Shown: positions 1-8,886 of the stretch, piece after piece
Position numbering within the stretch: position 1 is the first letter of the stretch
Layout: every line of letters begins with the position of its first letter
Assembly (NCBI RefSeq): GCF_016790065.1
Contig: NZ_JAEUPY010000386.1
Location: 1 to 40,665 of the forward strand
DNA from: Steroidobacter sp.
GTDB taxonomy: Bacteria > Pseudomonadota > Gammaproteobacteria > Steroidobacterales > Steroidobacteraceae
Direction: 5' to 3'
DNA: 40,665 bases
Translations under genes and position numbers: made by a program
The notes under the pieces: model-generated
What the model saw: only the letters and a program-made list of their open reading frames with translations
The model's database searches: none
What the model was told of the DNA's origin: nothing

Positions 1-1
1 T

Positions 2-328
2 GTGTTTCAGACTGCCGCCAATTTGCTCCGCGAGCGCGGGCGCCGATCAACGCGGCATAGTGTGGCCGGCGCCGCGTATCTGAGTGCGGGACTGCTGGAA
101 GGCGATGAGGACTTTTCCGCCGAGCGCATCTACACAGCCCGCGAGACCTGGGCTCGGATTGAACAGGCCTTGCAGGAACTGCCGGCGCGCGTGCGCGCGG
201 TCTTCATTCTCAATCGATTCGAAGACATGACGGGTGTCGAGATCGCCCGCCGCCTGGGAGTTTCGGTGAGCACCGTCGAGAAGGACATGATGCGGGCGAT
301 GCTCTACCTCAAGGAACGACAGCAATGA
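2..328 (+). CDS. ECF sigma factor, FecI type (5' truncated by window edge)
   Basis: This is the C-terminal part of an RNA polymerase sigma factor of the extracytoplasmic-function FecI family. The visible reading begins in the conserved end of region 2 (FQTAANLL, then basic residues), so the core-binding and -10 recognition helices lie outside the window; the GTG at position 2 is an internal codon, not a start. Region 4 is complete: LPARVRAVFILNRFE followed by a helix-turn-helix (GVEIARRLGVSVSTVEKDM) for the -35 element. The stop overlaps the start of the next gene, fecR, by four bases (ATGA), so the two are translationally coupled. It should drive transcription of the receptor genes downstream after a signal through FecR. 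The family assignment is secure; the inducing ligand is not known. Confidence 0.93.
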   Translation: MFQTAANLLRERGRRSTRHSVAGAAYLSAGLLEGDEDFSAERIYTARETWARIEQALQELPARVRAVFILNRFEDMTGVEIARRLGVSVSTVEKDMMRAMLYLKERQQ

Positions 329-1419
329 TGTTCTGGCGCAAACGCTGTGCGGAGACGGCAGCCGATGCTAACGAATCGGCGCAAGCGAAGGCGGCACGGT
401 GGCTGGCGCGTCGCGAGTTGGGACTTTTGCGAAGCGAGGAAGCGGCGGCCTTGCAACGCTGGCGCGAGCAGCCGGACAACGAAGCGTGGATCGGCGAGAT
501 CGAGGCGACGCTCGAGGAAGTCAAAGGCGCGGCCACGACTCCCGGCATCATGAGAATGCGGGAGGAGGCTTTGTCACAACGCCCGCGTGGACCATTGCTG
601 CTTGGAAACTTGCCCGCCGGCATTGCCGCGCTGGTCCTGGCAGCGGTGCTCGTCGTCGCTTTCATGTGGCGTGCGCCGGGCGGCGAGATGTCAGCTTCGC
701 ACTCCGTTGCTCCGGCAACGGAGGTGACGGCGACCACGCAGTCGCCGGTGCGCAACGAGATTTACGAAACCCAAAAGGGACAAACGCGAGCCATCAAGTT
801 GACCGACGGTTCGCTCGTGACGCTGAACACGGCCAGTCGCGTCGAGGTCAGCTTGACCGCCGAGCGACGCAGCTTGCGGCTGCTCAGCGGCCAGGCGTTG
901 TTCGACGTGGCGCATGACCCCCAGCGTCCGTTCGTCGTGGCGGTGGGGCCGGTCAACGTAACAGCGCTTGGTACGCAGTTCGATATCCGACTGCAGCCCG
1001 AAGGGGCGCGAGTGGTGCTATTGCAAGGACGGGTGAAGGTCGAACCGTTGACGCGGCAGGGGCTGGCTCGACTCGTGCCGATGTTGGCGCGACACGATCT
1101 GGAAAGCGGCGAGCAATTGCTTGCGGGTTGGCGACAGGACGTCACTGTCAGCGTGGCGGACGTTGAAAGGGCTACGAGTTGGCGGCAGGGTCGACTGGTG
1201 TTTCGAGGCGATGCGCTGGAAGAGGCGGTCGCGGAATTCAATCGCTACAGCGATCAGCAAATCACCGTGGCCGACCCAGCCATCGCGCGCTTGCCGGTCA
1301 GCGGTGTCTTTGCAACGGCGCATCCGGAGAATTTCGTAGCCGCCGTGGTCGGCTTCTACAACCTGCAAGTCGAGCAGCGCGGGCCGCATCTTCAAGAACT
1401 GCGTTCGCGCTCGCCTTGA
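325..1419 (+). CDS. FecR-type anti-sigma factor / sigma regulator (module 1)
   Basis: This is a single-pass inner-membrane regulator of 364 aa that should relay occupancy of the receptor at 1416-3833 to the sigma factor encoded just upstream. The N-terminal cytoplasmic part has the DUF4880-type pattern (AARWLARRELGLLRSEE, then WREQP). One membrane segment lies at about residues 97-115. The periplasmic FecR domain follows (about 146-240; KLTDGSLVTLNTASRVEV, LLSGQALFDVAHD, ALGTQFDI). The C-terminal DUF4974-like region ends near VSGVFATAHPENF and is the expected contact for the receptor STN domain. ATG 325 overlaps the sigma stop codon; a second ATG follows directly at 328. The stop overlaps a TTG that may start the receptor gene, so three genes are stacked without gaps. 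Confidence 0.93.
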   Translation: MMFWRKRCAETAADANESAQAKAARWLARRELGLLRSEEAAALQRWREQPDNEAWIGEIEATLEEVKGAATTPGIMRMREEALSQRPRGPLLLGNLPAGIAALVLAAVLVVAFMWRAPGGEMSASHSVAPATEVTATTQSPVRNEIYETQKGQTRAIKLTDGSLVTLNTASRVEVSLTAERRSLRLLSGQALFDVAHDPQRPFVVAVGPVNVTALGTQFDIRLQPEGARVVLLQGRVKVEPLTRQGLARLVPMLARHDLESGEQLLAGWRQDVTVSVADVERATSWRQGRLVFRGDALEEAVAEFNRYSDQQITVADPAIARLPVSGVFATAHPENFVAAVVGFYNLQVEQRGPHLQELRSRSP

Positions 1420-3833
1420 GAAAGTTACTGCCAGCCGTGCGCGCGCAACTCCTGGCAGTACTGTTACTGACATCGCTGGTGGCGATGAGCGCTGCGCAGG
1501 CGCAGTCGGTGCGTCTGGACGTGCCGGCGCAAGATCTGGGGCTGGCGCTGGAGGCCTTCGCAGCGCAGGCCGACAAAGAAGTTCTGTTCGACATGGAACA
1601 GGTACGCGGCAAGCAATCGGTGGCCGTCAAAGGTGACTTCGATCCCAGCAATGCCCTGAAACAGATGATCGGCGCCTCTGGCTTGCGCGTACGTCAGGTC
1701 AATCAGCGAACGTTCGTCGTCGGTGGCGCGCGAACGATTTCGCAAGCTCCAGCGCCGGCGCGCGTATCGTCGAGCGACGAGCCGGAACCGGAGCAGCTCG
1801 AAGAGGTGATCGTTCGCGGCAAGGATCTGCGAGGCGTTGATGTCGCGTCCTCCGCCACCGGGCTGACAGTCTCGCTGCGCGACACGCCACAGAGCGTGAA
1901 GGTCATCTCGGCGGACCTGATCGAGCTGGTCGGTTTGAACGAAGTCGAAGATATCTCGCGGCTGGACGCGTCGGTCACCTCCGGTGGCCAGAGCCGTCGC
2001 GATCGAACGCTCGAGCTGGTGATCCGTGGCTTCGAGGTCGACTTCACCAACGGCATCTTGATGGACGGTTTCCGGCTGCTATCGCGCGGCATGCCGGATT
2101 TTTCCAATGTCGAGCGCATGGAAGTCGTGAAGGGGCCGGTGTCCTCGATGTATGGCCAGGCGAGTCTCGCCGGCACCGTGAATCTGATCTCGAAGAAACC
2201 GCTGGCGCAGGCCCGGCACTCGGTGAAGCTGGAAGGCGGCGATTGGGACTATGGTCGCGTGGATTTCGACAGCACCGGACCGGCGTTCGGCAGCGAGCGC
2301 TTGCGTTATCGCGCCACCGGCGCAGTGGAGAACCGCGGTTCGTTTATCGATCGGGTGGAATCCGACAAGCAGGTGATTGCGCCGGCATTTGCTTATGACT
2401 TCACCGAGCGCACCACATTGCTGGTGCAGTCCTCGTTACTGGAGGAGTCGCTCACGTCGTATCGCGGGCAGCCAGTGACCAGCGACGGTCGCCTGGTGGA
2501 CGTGCCTCGCGGGTTTTTTTTCGGCCAGGATTGGAATCGTTTCGAGCGTCGCATGCACTGGTTGAATGGCGTGCTCACGCATCAGTTGGCCAACGGCTGG
2601 CAGCTCGGTTTGAACGCTCAATACAACCGGGCGCGTAATCAGGGCGTCGCCGCGCATGCTGGATACTTTCCGACGCTCCCGGACGGCACCACCACGCTGT
2701 CGAGCGGCGCCTATCTCGAAGATTTCGCCATGCGCTCCATGCAGGCCACGCTCTCGGGAACGTTCCACGCTTGGTCGCGCGAGCATAGTGTTTTCATCGG
2801 GGTGGATCGTTACTCCTGGAACTACGGTTTCCGAGCGCGCAGCAACTTTCCCGCACCCAATGGCGAGCAGTTCAATATTTTCTCGCCTGACTATGAATTG
2901 CTGCCCCCGGAGCCGAGCGATCCGAGGGTGCCGGTGAACGCCGACAGTTATCTCTATGGCTTGTCGAATCGTCAGCAGAACACCGGCGTCACGGTACAAA
3001 CAAAACTGCAGGCTGCTGCTCGACTGTCGCTGCTGATGGGCATGCGAGTCGACGATAGCAGGCTACGCACCGATGGTATCGACACGGGCTTGGGCAGCCG
3101 GCAGTTCGTTCCGCAAGTCGGTGTCGTGTATGAGCTCACTCCCGGCGTGAACGCGTATGTGAACTACGGCGAAACATTTCTGCCGCAGCCGGGCCGTCAA
3201 TTCGACGGCGACAACGTCGGACCGGAGCGCGGCGAGCAATTCGAAGCGGGCATCAAAGGTCAGTGGCTGGCTTCGCGGATCGGCTACTCACTGGCGTACT
3301 TCGACATGACTCGCGACGGCTTGGCAGCCGAAGACCCGGAGCATCCCGGCTATAGCGTTCGGCTCGGCGAACAACGCAGTACCGGCATCGAGTTCGACTT
3401 GTCGGGGCGACTGCTGCCGGGCTGGGACGTGTATGCCTCGGCAGCCTGGCTCGATGCGAAGTTCGTGCAGGGTGTGTACGAGGGACTGCAGGCTGCGAAC
3501 ACGCCGCGCCGAGCGCTCTCGTTGTTCTCGACGTATCAAGTGCAGGACGGTTGGTGGCGCAACGTCGGCATTGGCGTCGGCGTCACTCACAAGTCGGGCA
3601 TCGCCGCGCTCGGCTTCGGCGCCTTTCCGCAAACCCGGCTCGACCAAGTCAGCGAGTACACCGTGGTGGATTTGCGCTTGTTTTATCAAGCCGAGAGCGA
3701 GCGCTGGGAGGTGTACGCGAGCGCTCAGAATCTGCTGGACGAGGTGTATTACTTCGATTCCGGGGGATTGGGGACCCGGATACAACCCGCCGAGCCACGG
3801 CGCATCTACGGCGGCGTGAAATTCAACTTCTAA
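1416..3833 (+). CDS. TonB-dependent siderophore-type receptor with STN signalling domain (module 1a)
   Basis: This is an outer-membrane transducer-receptor of about 805 aa. A signal peptide (AQLLAVLLLTSLVAMSAAQA) precedes an STN domain (about residues 30-105, with LDVPAQDLGLALEAFA) that signals to FecR. A TonB-box-like stretch (EQLEEVIVRG), a plug (DTPQSVKVISADLIE; VERMEVVKGPVSSMYG; GTVNLISKKP) and a 22-strand-type barrel follow, ending in an aromatic residue (KFNF). The plug pattern is that of siderophore receptors. The start is uncertain: TTG 1416 overlaps the fecR stop and gives a complete signal peptide, while GTG 1437, 21 bases downstream, has a slightly better purine stretch before it. 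The second receptor of this module (6700-8877) is a close paralogue without the STN domain. The real ligand is unknown. Confidence 0.92.
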   Translation: MRKLLPAVRAQLLAVLLLTSLVAMSAAQAQSVRLDVPAQDLGLALEAFAAQADKEVLFDMEQVRGKQSVAVKGDFDPSNALKQMIGASGLRVRQVNQRTFVVGGARTISQAPAPARVSSSDEPEPEQLEEVIVRGKDLRGVDVASSATGLTVSLRDTPQSVKVISADLIELVGLNEVEDISRLDASVTSGGQSRRDRTLELVIRGFEVDFTNGILMDGFRLLSRGMPDFSNVERMEVVKGPVSSMYGQASLAGTVNLISKKPLAQARHSVKLEGGDWDYGRVDFDSTGPAFGSERLRYRATGAVENRGSFIDRVESDKQVIAPAFAYDFTERTTLLVQSSLLEESLTSYRGQPVTSDGRLVDVPRGFFFGQDWNRFERRMHWLNGVLTHQLANGWQLGLNAQYNRARNQGVAAHAGYFPTLPDGTTTLSSGAYLEDFAMRSMQATLSGTFHAWSREHSVFIGVDRYSWNYGFRARSNFPAPNGEQFNIFSPDYELLPPEPSDPRVPVNADSYLYGLSNRQQNTGVTVQTKLQAAARLSLLMGMRVDDSRLRTDGIDTGLGSRQFVPQVGVVYELTPGVNAYVNYGETFLPQPGRQFDGDNVGPERGEQFEAGIKGQWLASRIGYSLAYFDMTRDGLAAEDPEHPGYSVRLGEQRSTGIEFDLSGRLLPGWDVYASAAWLDAKFVQGVYEGLQAANTPRRALSLFSTYQVQDGWWRNVGIGVGVTHKSGIAALGFGAFPQTRLDQVSEYTVVDLRLFYQAESERWEVYASAQNLLDEVYYFDSGGLGTRIQPAEPRRIYGGVKFNF

Positions 3834-3896
3834 CGTTCGGCTTTGCCGCCGTCCTCGAAGCCTTGTCGATGGGAGAGTCAACCTTGTCAGTTTCGT

Positions 3897-5402
3897 ATGC
3901 TGCGTGATTATCCTCGCGGGGTGTTCCTGGTCGCGCTGGTCGAGTTCTGGGAACGTTTCAGCTACTGGGGGCTGCTGGCGCTGCTCACGCTGTATCTGAG
4001 TTCGCCGCTGGCCGCGGGCGGTTTCGGCTGGGAAGTCGGTGCAGCCATCAAGCTGTACGGTTTGTATGGTGGTTTGGCGTTCGCGGGTCCGGTGCTGGGC
4101 GGTTGGATCGCGGCGAGTTTCTGGGGCGAGCGTCGCTGTATCTCGGTCGGCGGTGCGTTGATCGTCGCGGGTCACGCTTGTCTCGCCGGCACCGGCTGCA
4201 TTCCCTGGCTGGGGCAGCACTTCACGGGTGTCGACTATCAGTCGTTGTGGGTCAGCGCGGGCGTGCCGCTCGGCTCGTTGCTACCAAGTGCCGATGAACT
4301 GCGAGCGCTACGGGGCGCCGCCGAGTCCATGCATGCGAGCGCATCGACCGTGAACTGGGTGTATCTCGGCATCGCCTGGTCGTTTGCCGTGGGCCTGCTG
4401 CTGATCATCGCCGGTACCGCGCTGCTGAAGCCGACGATTTCATCCATCGTTGGGCGTTTCTATTCGCCCGGCGACCGGCGCCGCGACGATGCGTTCGCCA
4501 TGTTCTTCGTCGCCATCTATTTGGGCTGCACGGCCGGCGTTCTGATCGCGGGCTTTCTTGGCGAGCGCGTGTCGTGGCATTGGGGTTTCGGCTCGGCAGG
4601 CATCGGCATGGCGGGCGGACTTGCGATCTACCGCTGCAAGCAGCACGAACTGCTCGGAACGCTGGGCCTTCAGCCGGAGCGCACGGCCGTCTGGCAGGCG
4701 TTGCGCGGCTTGAATCGATGCGAGCGCGACCGGATGAAGGTGTTGCTGTGCCAAGGTGCGTTCACTGTGATGTACGCCGCGACGTTCTATCAAGTCGGCG
4801 GTTCGTTATTGTTGTTCAGCCAGCAGTCGGTGGATCGCGGCATCGGAGCTTGGCAGATTCCGGTCAGCTGGATGTCAGTGCTGCCCACCGTAGCGTTCAT
4901 TGCGATCACTCCGCTTGGTGTGCGGTTGTGGGGTGCGTTGGCACGACGGGGTCGCGACCCGGATGCCACCGTCAAGCTCGCCTGGGGACTGCTGGTCATC
5001 GGCGCTGCGTATCTGCTGATGGGACTAGTTGCTCCTGCTGCTGACGATACAGCGCGCATTTCGTGGTGGTGGATGCTCGCGGCGTTCGTGCTGTTCGGTG
5101 CGGCGGACATGTTGGTATGGCCCAATCAAATTTCACTCGCCAGCAAGCTCGCGCCGGCGTCTCTGTCCGCGCTCTTGGTGGGCGGGTGGTACATCACCAT
5201 CGGCATCGGCACTTCGCTCACCGGTTATATCGGTGCGTGGGCGCAGGTCTGCGGCTTCCGCAGATTTCTTCTTACTCTCGGTGTGTGCGTATCGATTCTC
5301 GGCTGCGTGGCGTGGCTGGTAACGCCGCGGCTGCGGCGGTTGATGCATGCGACACCCGAGCAAGACCTTCCTTCCTCAGCATTGATCGAACGAGCAGCCT
5401 GA
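3897..5402 (+). CDS. POT/PTR-family proton-dependent oligopeptide transporter
   Basis: This is a multi-pass inner-membrane protein of about 501 aa of the POT branch of the major facilitator superfamily, which imports di- and tripeptides or similar solutes with protons. The family signature ExxERFxYxG is present near the N-terminus as EFWERFSYWG, following YPRG, the usual lead-in to helix 1. Many hydrophobic helices follow (for example AWSFAVGLLLIIAGTALLKPT and AMFFVAIYLGCTAGVL). I chose ATG 3897 because the family normally begins just before the PRG motif; TTG 3843 is the only other in-frame start and would add 18 unrelated residues. A purine run GGGAGAG lies at 3871-3877, 19 bases before this ATG, which is too far for a normal ribosome site. 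Lying between two siderophore-type receptors, it probably carries peptide fragments of the imported ligand into the cytoplasm (inference). Confidence 0.88.
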   Translation: MLRDYPRGVFLVALVEFWERFSYWGLLALLTLYLSSPLAAGGFGWEVGAAIKLYGLYGGLAFAGPVLGGWIAASFWGERRCISVGGALIVAGHACLAGTGCIPWLGQHFTGVDYQSLWVSAGVPLGSLLPSADELRALRGAAESMHASASTVNWVYLGIAWSFAVGLLLIIAGTALLKPTISSIVGRFYSPGDRRRDDAFAMFFVAIYLGCTAGVLIAGFLGERVSWHWGFGSAGIGMAGGLAIYRCKQHELLGTLGLQPERTAVWQALRGLNRCERDRMKVLLCQGAFTVMYAATFYQVGGSLLLFSQQSVDRGIGAWQIPVSWMSVLPTVAFIAITPLGVRLWGALARRGRDPDATVKLAWGLLVIGAAYLLMGLVAPAADDTARISWWWMLAAFVLFGAADMLVWPNQISLASKLAPASLSALLVGGWYITIGIGTSLTGYIGAWAQVCGFRRFLLTLGVCVSILGCVAWLVTPRLRRLMHATPEQDLPSSALIERAA

Positions 5403-5406
5403 AGTC

Positions 5407-6603
5407 ATGAATACTCGCCCACCCGTCGCATTCTCCAACACCGAGTTCCAGCGGCGCATCGCATTGGTCAGAGAGCGCATGGCGCACGCCGGCATCGACG
5501 TCCTGCTGGTCTGCGACCCGTCGAATATCAACTATCTGACCGGCTATGACGCGGCTTCCTACTACATCCCGCAGATGGCGATCCTGGATCTGCACGGCGA
5601 GGAGCCGTTATGGGTGGGGCGCAAGATGGATGTGGCTTGTGCTCGCTATACGGCGTTCATGCAGGAACAGAATCTGATCGGCTATCCGGAAAGTTACATC
5701 GGTGTACACGACAAGCACGCGATGGAATTCGTGGCGGAGCTGTTTCGTGAACGTGGCTGGGCGGAGCTGCGCATCGGCGTCGAGATGGATACCGCTCCGC
5801 TGACGCCGCGCGCGCTGGATCGATTGCGACACCTCTTGCCGCGTGCTCGCTTTGTCGATGCCGAGCTTCTCGTGAATCATGTTCGCTTGATCAAGTCCGA
5901 CGCTGAAATCGTCTATATGAGACAGGCGGCGCGCATATCGCAGCGGGCCATGCAAGTTGCGTTCGACATCATCGAACCTGGCGTGCGCGAGTGTGACGCG
6001 GCCGCCCGAATCATGGCGGCCTTGATCGGAGGCACCGAAGAATACGCCGGTCATCTGACCATGCAGGGCGCATTCTCCATGCCGAGCGGTGAGCGTACCT
6101 CCGCGCCGCATCTGGCTTGGACCGAAGCGCCGTTTCGCTCGCAGCAACTGACCAGCATCGAGTTGGGCGGTTGTCGTTACGCCTATCACGCCGGGCTGTC
6201 ACGAAGCTTCTTTCTCGGCTCGCCGCCGTCGGAGCTGAGCTATTGCGCCGACGTGACGCTAGCCGGCATGAGCGGGGTGCTCGAACGCATGCGTGCCGGC
6301 ACGACCTGCGGCGAGGTTGCCGATCATTGGAATGAAATCTTGAAGCGCGCCGGCCTGCAGAAGGAATCTCGCATCGGCTATTCCATCGGCATCGGCTATC
6401 CGCTCGCGTCCTGGATCGATCGAGCCGCCAGCCTGCAGTCGGGCGACGCCACGGTGATGCAGCCGAACATGACATTCCACATCATCTTGGGCATGTGGAT
6501 GGATCGCTGGGGTTTCGAAGTGAGCGAGACCGTGCGGATCACCGACGCCATGCCGGAGATATTGGCGGACTTTCCTCGCGCCTTGATGGTGAAGCCGGCG
6601 TGA
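5407..6603 (+). CDS. M24-fold hydrolase, creatinase / ectoine hydrolase (DoeA)-like
   Basis: This 398-aa cytoplasmic protein has the two-domain 'pita-bread' fold. The N-terminal creatinase domain (about 1-155) contains CDPSNINYLTGYD and RIGVEMD; the catalytic domain starts at about residue 165. The five prolidase metal ligands are mostly missing: the first Asp site reads IEL (E252), the second falls at HAGLSR, the ligand His of GHG is replaced in GYSIG, and only the last Glu is clearly kept (VSETV, E374). H235 in SAPHLAW lies where creatinase has its catalytic His. The overall match as I recall the families is to metal-independent DoeA/creatinase C-N hydrolases rather than Xaa-Pro peptidases, although automatic annotation may call it one. 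Its ATG is 4 bases past the transporter stop, so the two are probably co-transcribed. The substrate is unknown. Confidence 0.85.
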   Translation: MNTRPPVAFSNTEFQRRIALVRERMAHAGIDVLLVCDPSNINYLTGYDAASYYIPQMAILDLHGEEPLWVGRKMDVACARYTAFMQEQNLIGYPESYIGVHDKHAMEFVAELFRERGWAELRIGVEMDTAPLTPRALDRLRHLLPRARFVDAELLVNHVRLIKSDAEIVYMRQAARISQRAMQVAFDIIEPGVRECDAAARIMAALIGGTEEYAGHLTMQGAFSMPSGERTSAPHLAWTEAPFRSQQLTSIELGGCRYAYHAGLSRSFFLGSPPSELSYCADVTLAGMSGVLERMRAGTTCGEVADHWNEILKRAGLQKESRIGYSIGIGYPLASWIDRAASLQSGDATVMQPNMTFHIILGMWMDRWGFEVSETVRITDAMPEILADFPRALMVKPA

Positions 6604-6699
6604 GTTCGCTACCAAACAGAAAATGAGGAAACCCTCGGCAGCGGCATCCTAAGTATCAAGAGGATCGCATTCGACGATCCCGTGATCGGGAGGCCGACG

Positions 6700-8877
6700 A
6701 TGAAACGCCCATGCCGTCCATATAAGAAGCAGCGCTGGCAATTGCTGGTGCTGCCGTTAGCCGCGAGCGTCGGGTTGGCGCAGGCAGCGCAGACTCAACC
6801 GACAGCGGAGGAACTCGAAGAGATCGTCGTGCAAGGCAAGGACCTGCGCGGTATCGATCTCGCTTCCTCGGCGACTGGCTTCGATATTCCGTTGAAAGAT
6901 ACGCCGCAGAGTGTGCGCGTGATCTCCGCCGATCTGATCGAACTCGCCGGCCTGCGCGAGCTGGAAGATATTTCGCGCCTGGATGCGTCGGTGACTTCAG
7001 GCGGCCGCAGCCGCCATGCCCGCACCTTGGACCTGGTGTTCCGCGGTTTCGAAGTGGATTTCACCGCCGGTGTGCTGATGGATGGTTTCCGGCTGTTGTC
7101 GCGGGGCATGCCCGATTTCTCGAACATCGAACGCATGGAAATCGTCAAAGGGCCGGTGTCCTCGATGTATGGGCAGGCGAGTCTCGCCGGTACCGTCAAT
7201 CTGGTGGCGAAGAAGCCGCTGGCGGAAGCCCGGCAGGGAATCAAACTCGAGGGCGGCGACTGGGATTATTATCGCGGCGAGTTCGACTCCACCGGTCCGC
7301 TGACCGAAGACGCCCGGCTGCGTTATCGCGTGACCGGCGCGTTGGAGGACAGCGGTTCGTTCATCGATGTGGTCAGCTCCGACAAGCGGGTGATTTCGCC
7401 TTCGCTCGCTTACGATTTCTCGCCGGATACGACAGTGCTGGTGCAGTCGTCGCTGCTGGCGGAGAACCTCGTGTCCTATCGCGGCCAGCCGATGACGTCC
7501 GAGGGTCAACTGCCCAACGTGCCGCGCTCGTTCTTCTTCGGCCAGGATTGGAATCATTTCGAACGTGAGTTTCACTGGGCCGGCGCGACGCTCACTCATA
7601 CGTTGCCCAACGGCTGGAAGGCCGGCGTGAACACTCAATACAACCGTTCGCGTAACCGCAGCGTCGAGGCGACCGCCGGATATTTCCCGGTGCAGCCCGA
7701 CGGTAGCACCGATCTTTCCAGCGGCGCGTCCGATGAACGTCTCGGCTTGAATTCCATCGAGGCCACACTGTCCGGCAACTTCGAGGCGTTCTCGCGCCAG
7801 CATTCGTTCTTCATTAGCGTGGATCGCTACACGCGTGACTACACCTTCGACTTTCGCAGTAATTTTCCGCTCACCAGCGGCGCGCCTTTCAACATCTACG
7901 CGCCCAACTATCAGCTCGTGATGCCGGAGCCGCTGAACCCGTTCGCGCCGGTCAATGCGGATAGTTTCATCGGCACGATCTCGGAGTGGCAGCGTAATCT
8001 CGGTGTCACTGCGCAGATGCGCTTGCAGATCACCGATCCATTGTCGGTGCTGCTCGGCCTGCGCTGGGATGACAGCAAGTTGCGCAACGGCTTTCGCTCC
8101 GAAATGTTCGGGATCGATACCGTCGATACCGGCATGGGCAGTTCGCAAGTGGTGCCGCAGGTCGGACTGGTCTACGCAATCACCAACGATCTGAATGTCT
8201 ATGTGAACTATGGCGAGACCTTCCTGCCGCAGGCGGAAATGCTGGCCAACGGCGCGAACATCGGTCCCGAGACCGGCGAACAGATCGAGGGTGGCCTGAA
8301 AGGTACGTGGTTGAATTCGCGCGTGGCGTACTCGCTGGTCTATTTCGACATGACCCGGGGTGGGCTCAGCACCGGCGACCCGGCCAACGCCGGTTTCTAT
8401 ATCCCCCTGGGCGAGCAACGCAGCCGCGGTGTGGAAGTGGAGGTCTCCGGCGAGATCCTTCCGGGCTGGAGCGTGAACCTGTCGGCCACGGCGCTCGATG
8501 CGGAGTTCACCGAGGGCGATTATGTGGGGCTGCAGGCACCGAACACTGCACGCCGTGCAGTCTCGCTGTTCTCAACTTACCAAGTGCAAGAAGGCGCGCT
8601 GCGTGACTTCGGCGCAGGCCTGGGAGTGACGCACAAGGCCGGCATCAAAGCGCTCGGCTTCGGCGATTTCCCGCAGACCTCGCTCGATAAGGTGGATCAG
8701 TACACCACTGTCGATCTGCGGTTGTTCTATCAGCCGCAGGGCAAGCCCTGGGAGTTGTATCTGGCCGCCCAGAACCTGCTCGATGAGGTTTATTACTTCG
8801 ACTCGGCAGGCTTTGGAACGCGTGTGCAACCTGGCGAGCCGCGCCGTGTGGTCGGCGGCGTCAAGCTGACTTTCTGA
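6700..8877 (+). CDS. TonB-dependent siderophore-type receptor without STN domain (module 1b)
   Basis: This is an outer-membrane receptor of 725 aa. The start is ATG 6700, preceded at six bases by GGGAGG; upstream GTG 6682 is less likely. A basic N-terminus and signal peptide (LLVLPLAASVGLAQA) lead almost directly to the TonB box (EELEEIVVQG), so there is no STN signalling domain. Plug and barrel are colinear with the receptor at 1416-3833, sharing long patches such as SRGMPDFSN and FFFGQDWN, and the end is aromatic (KLTF). It should import the same or a related ligand but cannot itself signal to FecR. It is followed nine bases later by a secreted serine hydrolase gene. A short hairpin (TCCCG-TGAT-CGGGA) overlaps the ribosome site and might modulate translation; this is weak. 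Confidence 0.92.
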   Translation: MKRPCRPYKKQRWQLLVLPLAASVGLAQAAQTQPTAEELEEIVVQGKDLRGIDLASSATGFDIPLKDTPQSVRVISADLIELAGLRELEDISRLDASVTSGGRSRHARTLDLVFRGFEVDFTAGVLMDGFRLLSRGMPDFSNIERMEIVKGPVSSMYGQASLAGTVNLVAKKPLAEARQGIKLEGGDWDYYRGEFDSTGPLTEDARLRYRVTGALEDSGSFIDVVSSDKRVISPSLAYDFSPDTTVLVQSSLLAENLVSYRGQPMTSEGQLPNVPRSFFFGQDWNHFEREFHWAGATLTHTLPNGWKAGVNTQYNRSRNRSVEATAGYFPVQPDGSTDLSSGASDERLGLNSIEATLSGNFEAFSRQHSFFISVDRYTRDYTFDFRSNFPLTSGAPFNIYAPNYQLVMPEPLNPFAPVNADSFIGTISEWQRNLGVTAQMRLQITDPLSVLLGLRWDDSKLRNGFRSEMFGIDTVDTGMGSSQVVPQVGLVYAITNDLNVYVNYGETFLPQAEMLANGANIGPETGEQIEGGLKGTWLNSRVAYSLVYFDMTRGGLSTGDPANAGFYIPLGEQRSRGVEVEVSGEILPGWSVNLSATALDAEFTEGDYVGLQAPNTARRAVSLFSTYQVQEGALRDFGAGLGVTHKAGIKALGFGDFPQTSLDKVDQYTTVDLRLFYQPQGKPWELYLAAQNLLDEVYYFDSAGFGTRVQPGEPRRVVGGVKLTF

Positions 8878-8886
8878 GGACAACCC

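Noticed and set aside
3886-3913. GTCAGTTT before the transporter as a further copy of the ECF promoter
   Set aside because: At the required 21-base offset the sequence is ATTATCC, not CGTCTTA.
3288-4220. Minus-strand open frame of 310 codons across the first receptor and the transporter
   Set aside because: It spans two real genes and their junction; composition is that of antisense translation.
6997-8418. Long minus-strand open frame (473 codons) opposite the second module 1 receptor
   Set aside because: It mirrors a receptor gene with full family signatures on the plus strand; its product is His/Arg-rich and low in family features, typical of an antisense shadow in GC-rich DNA.
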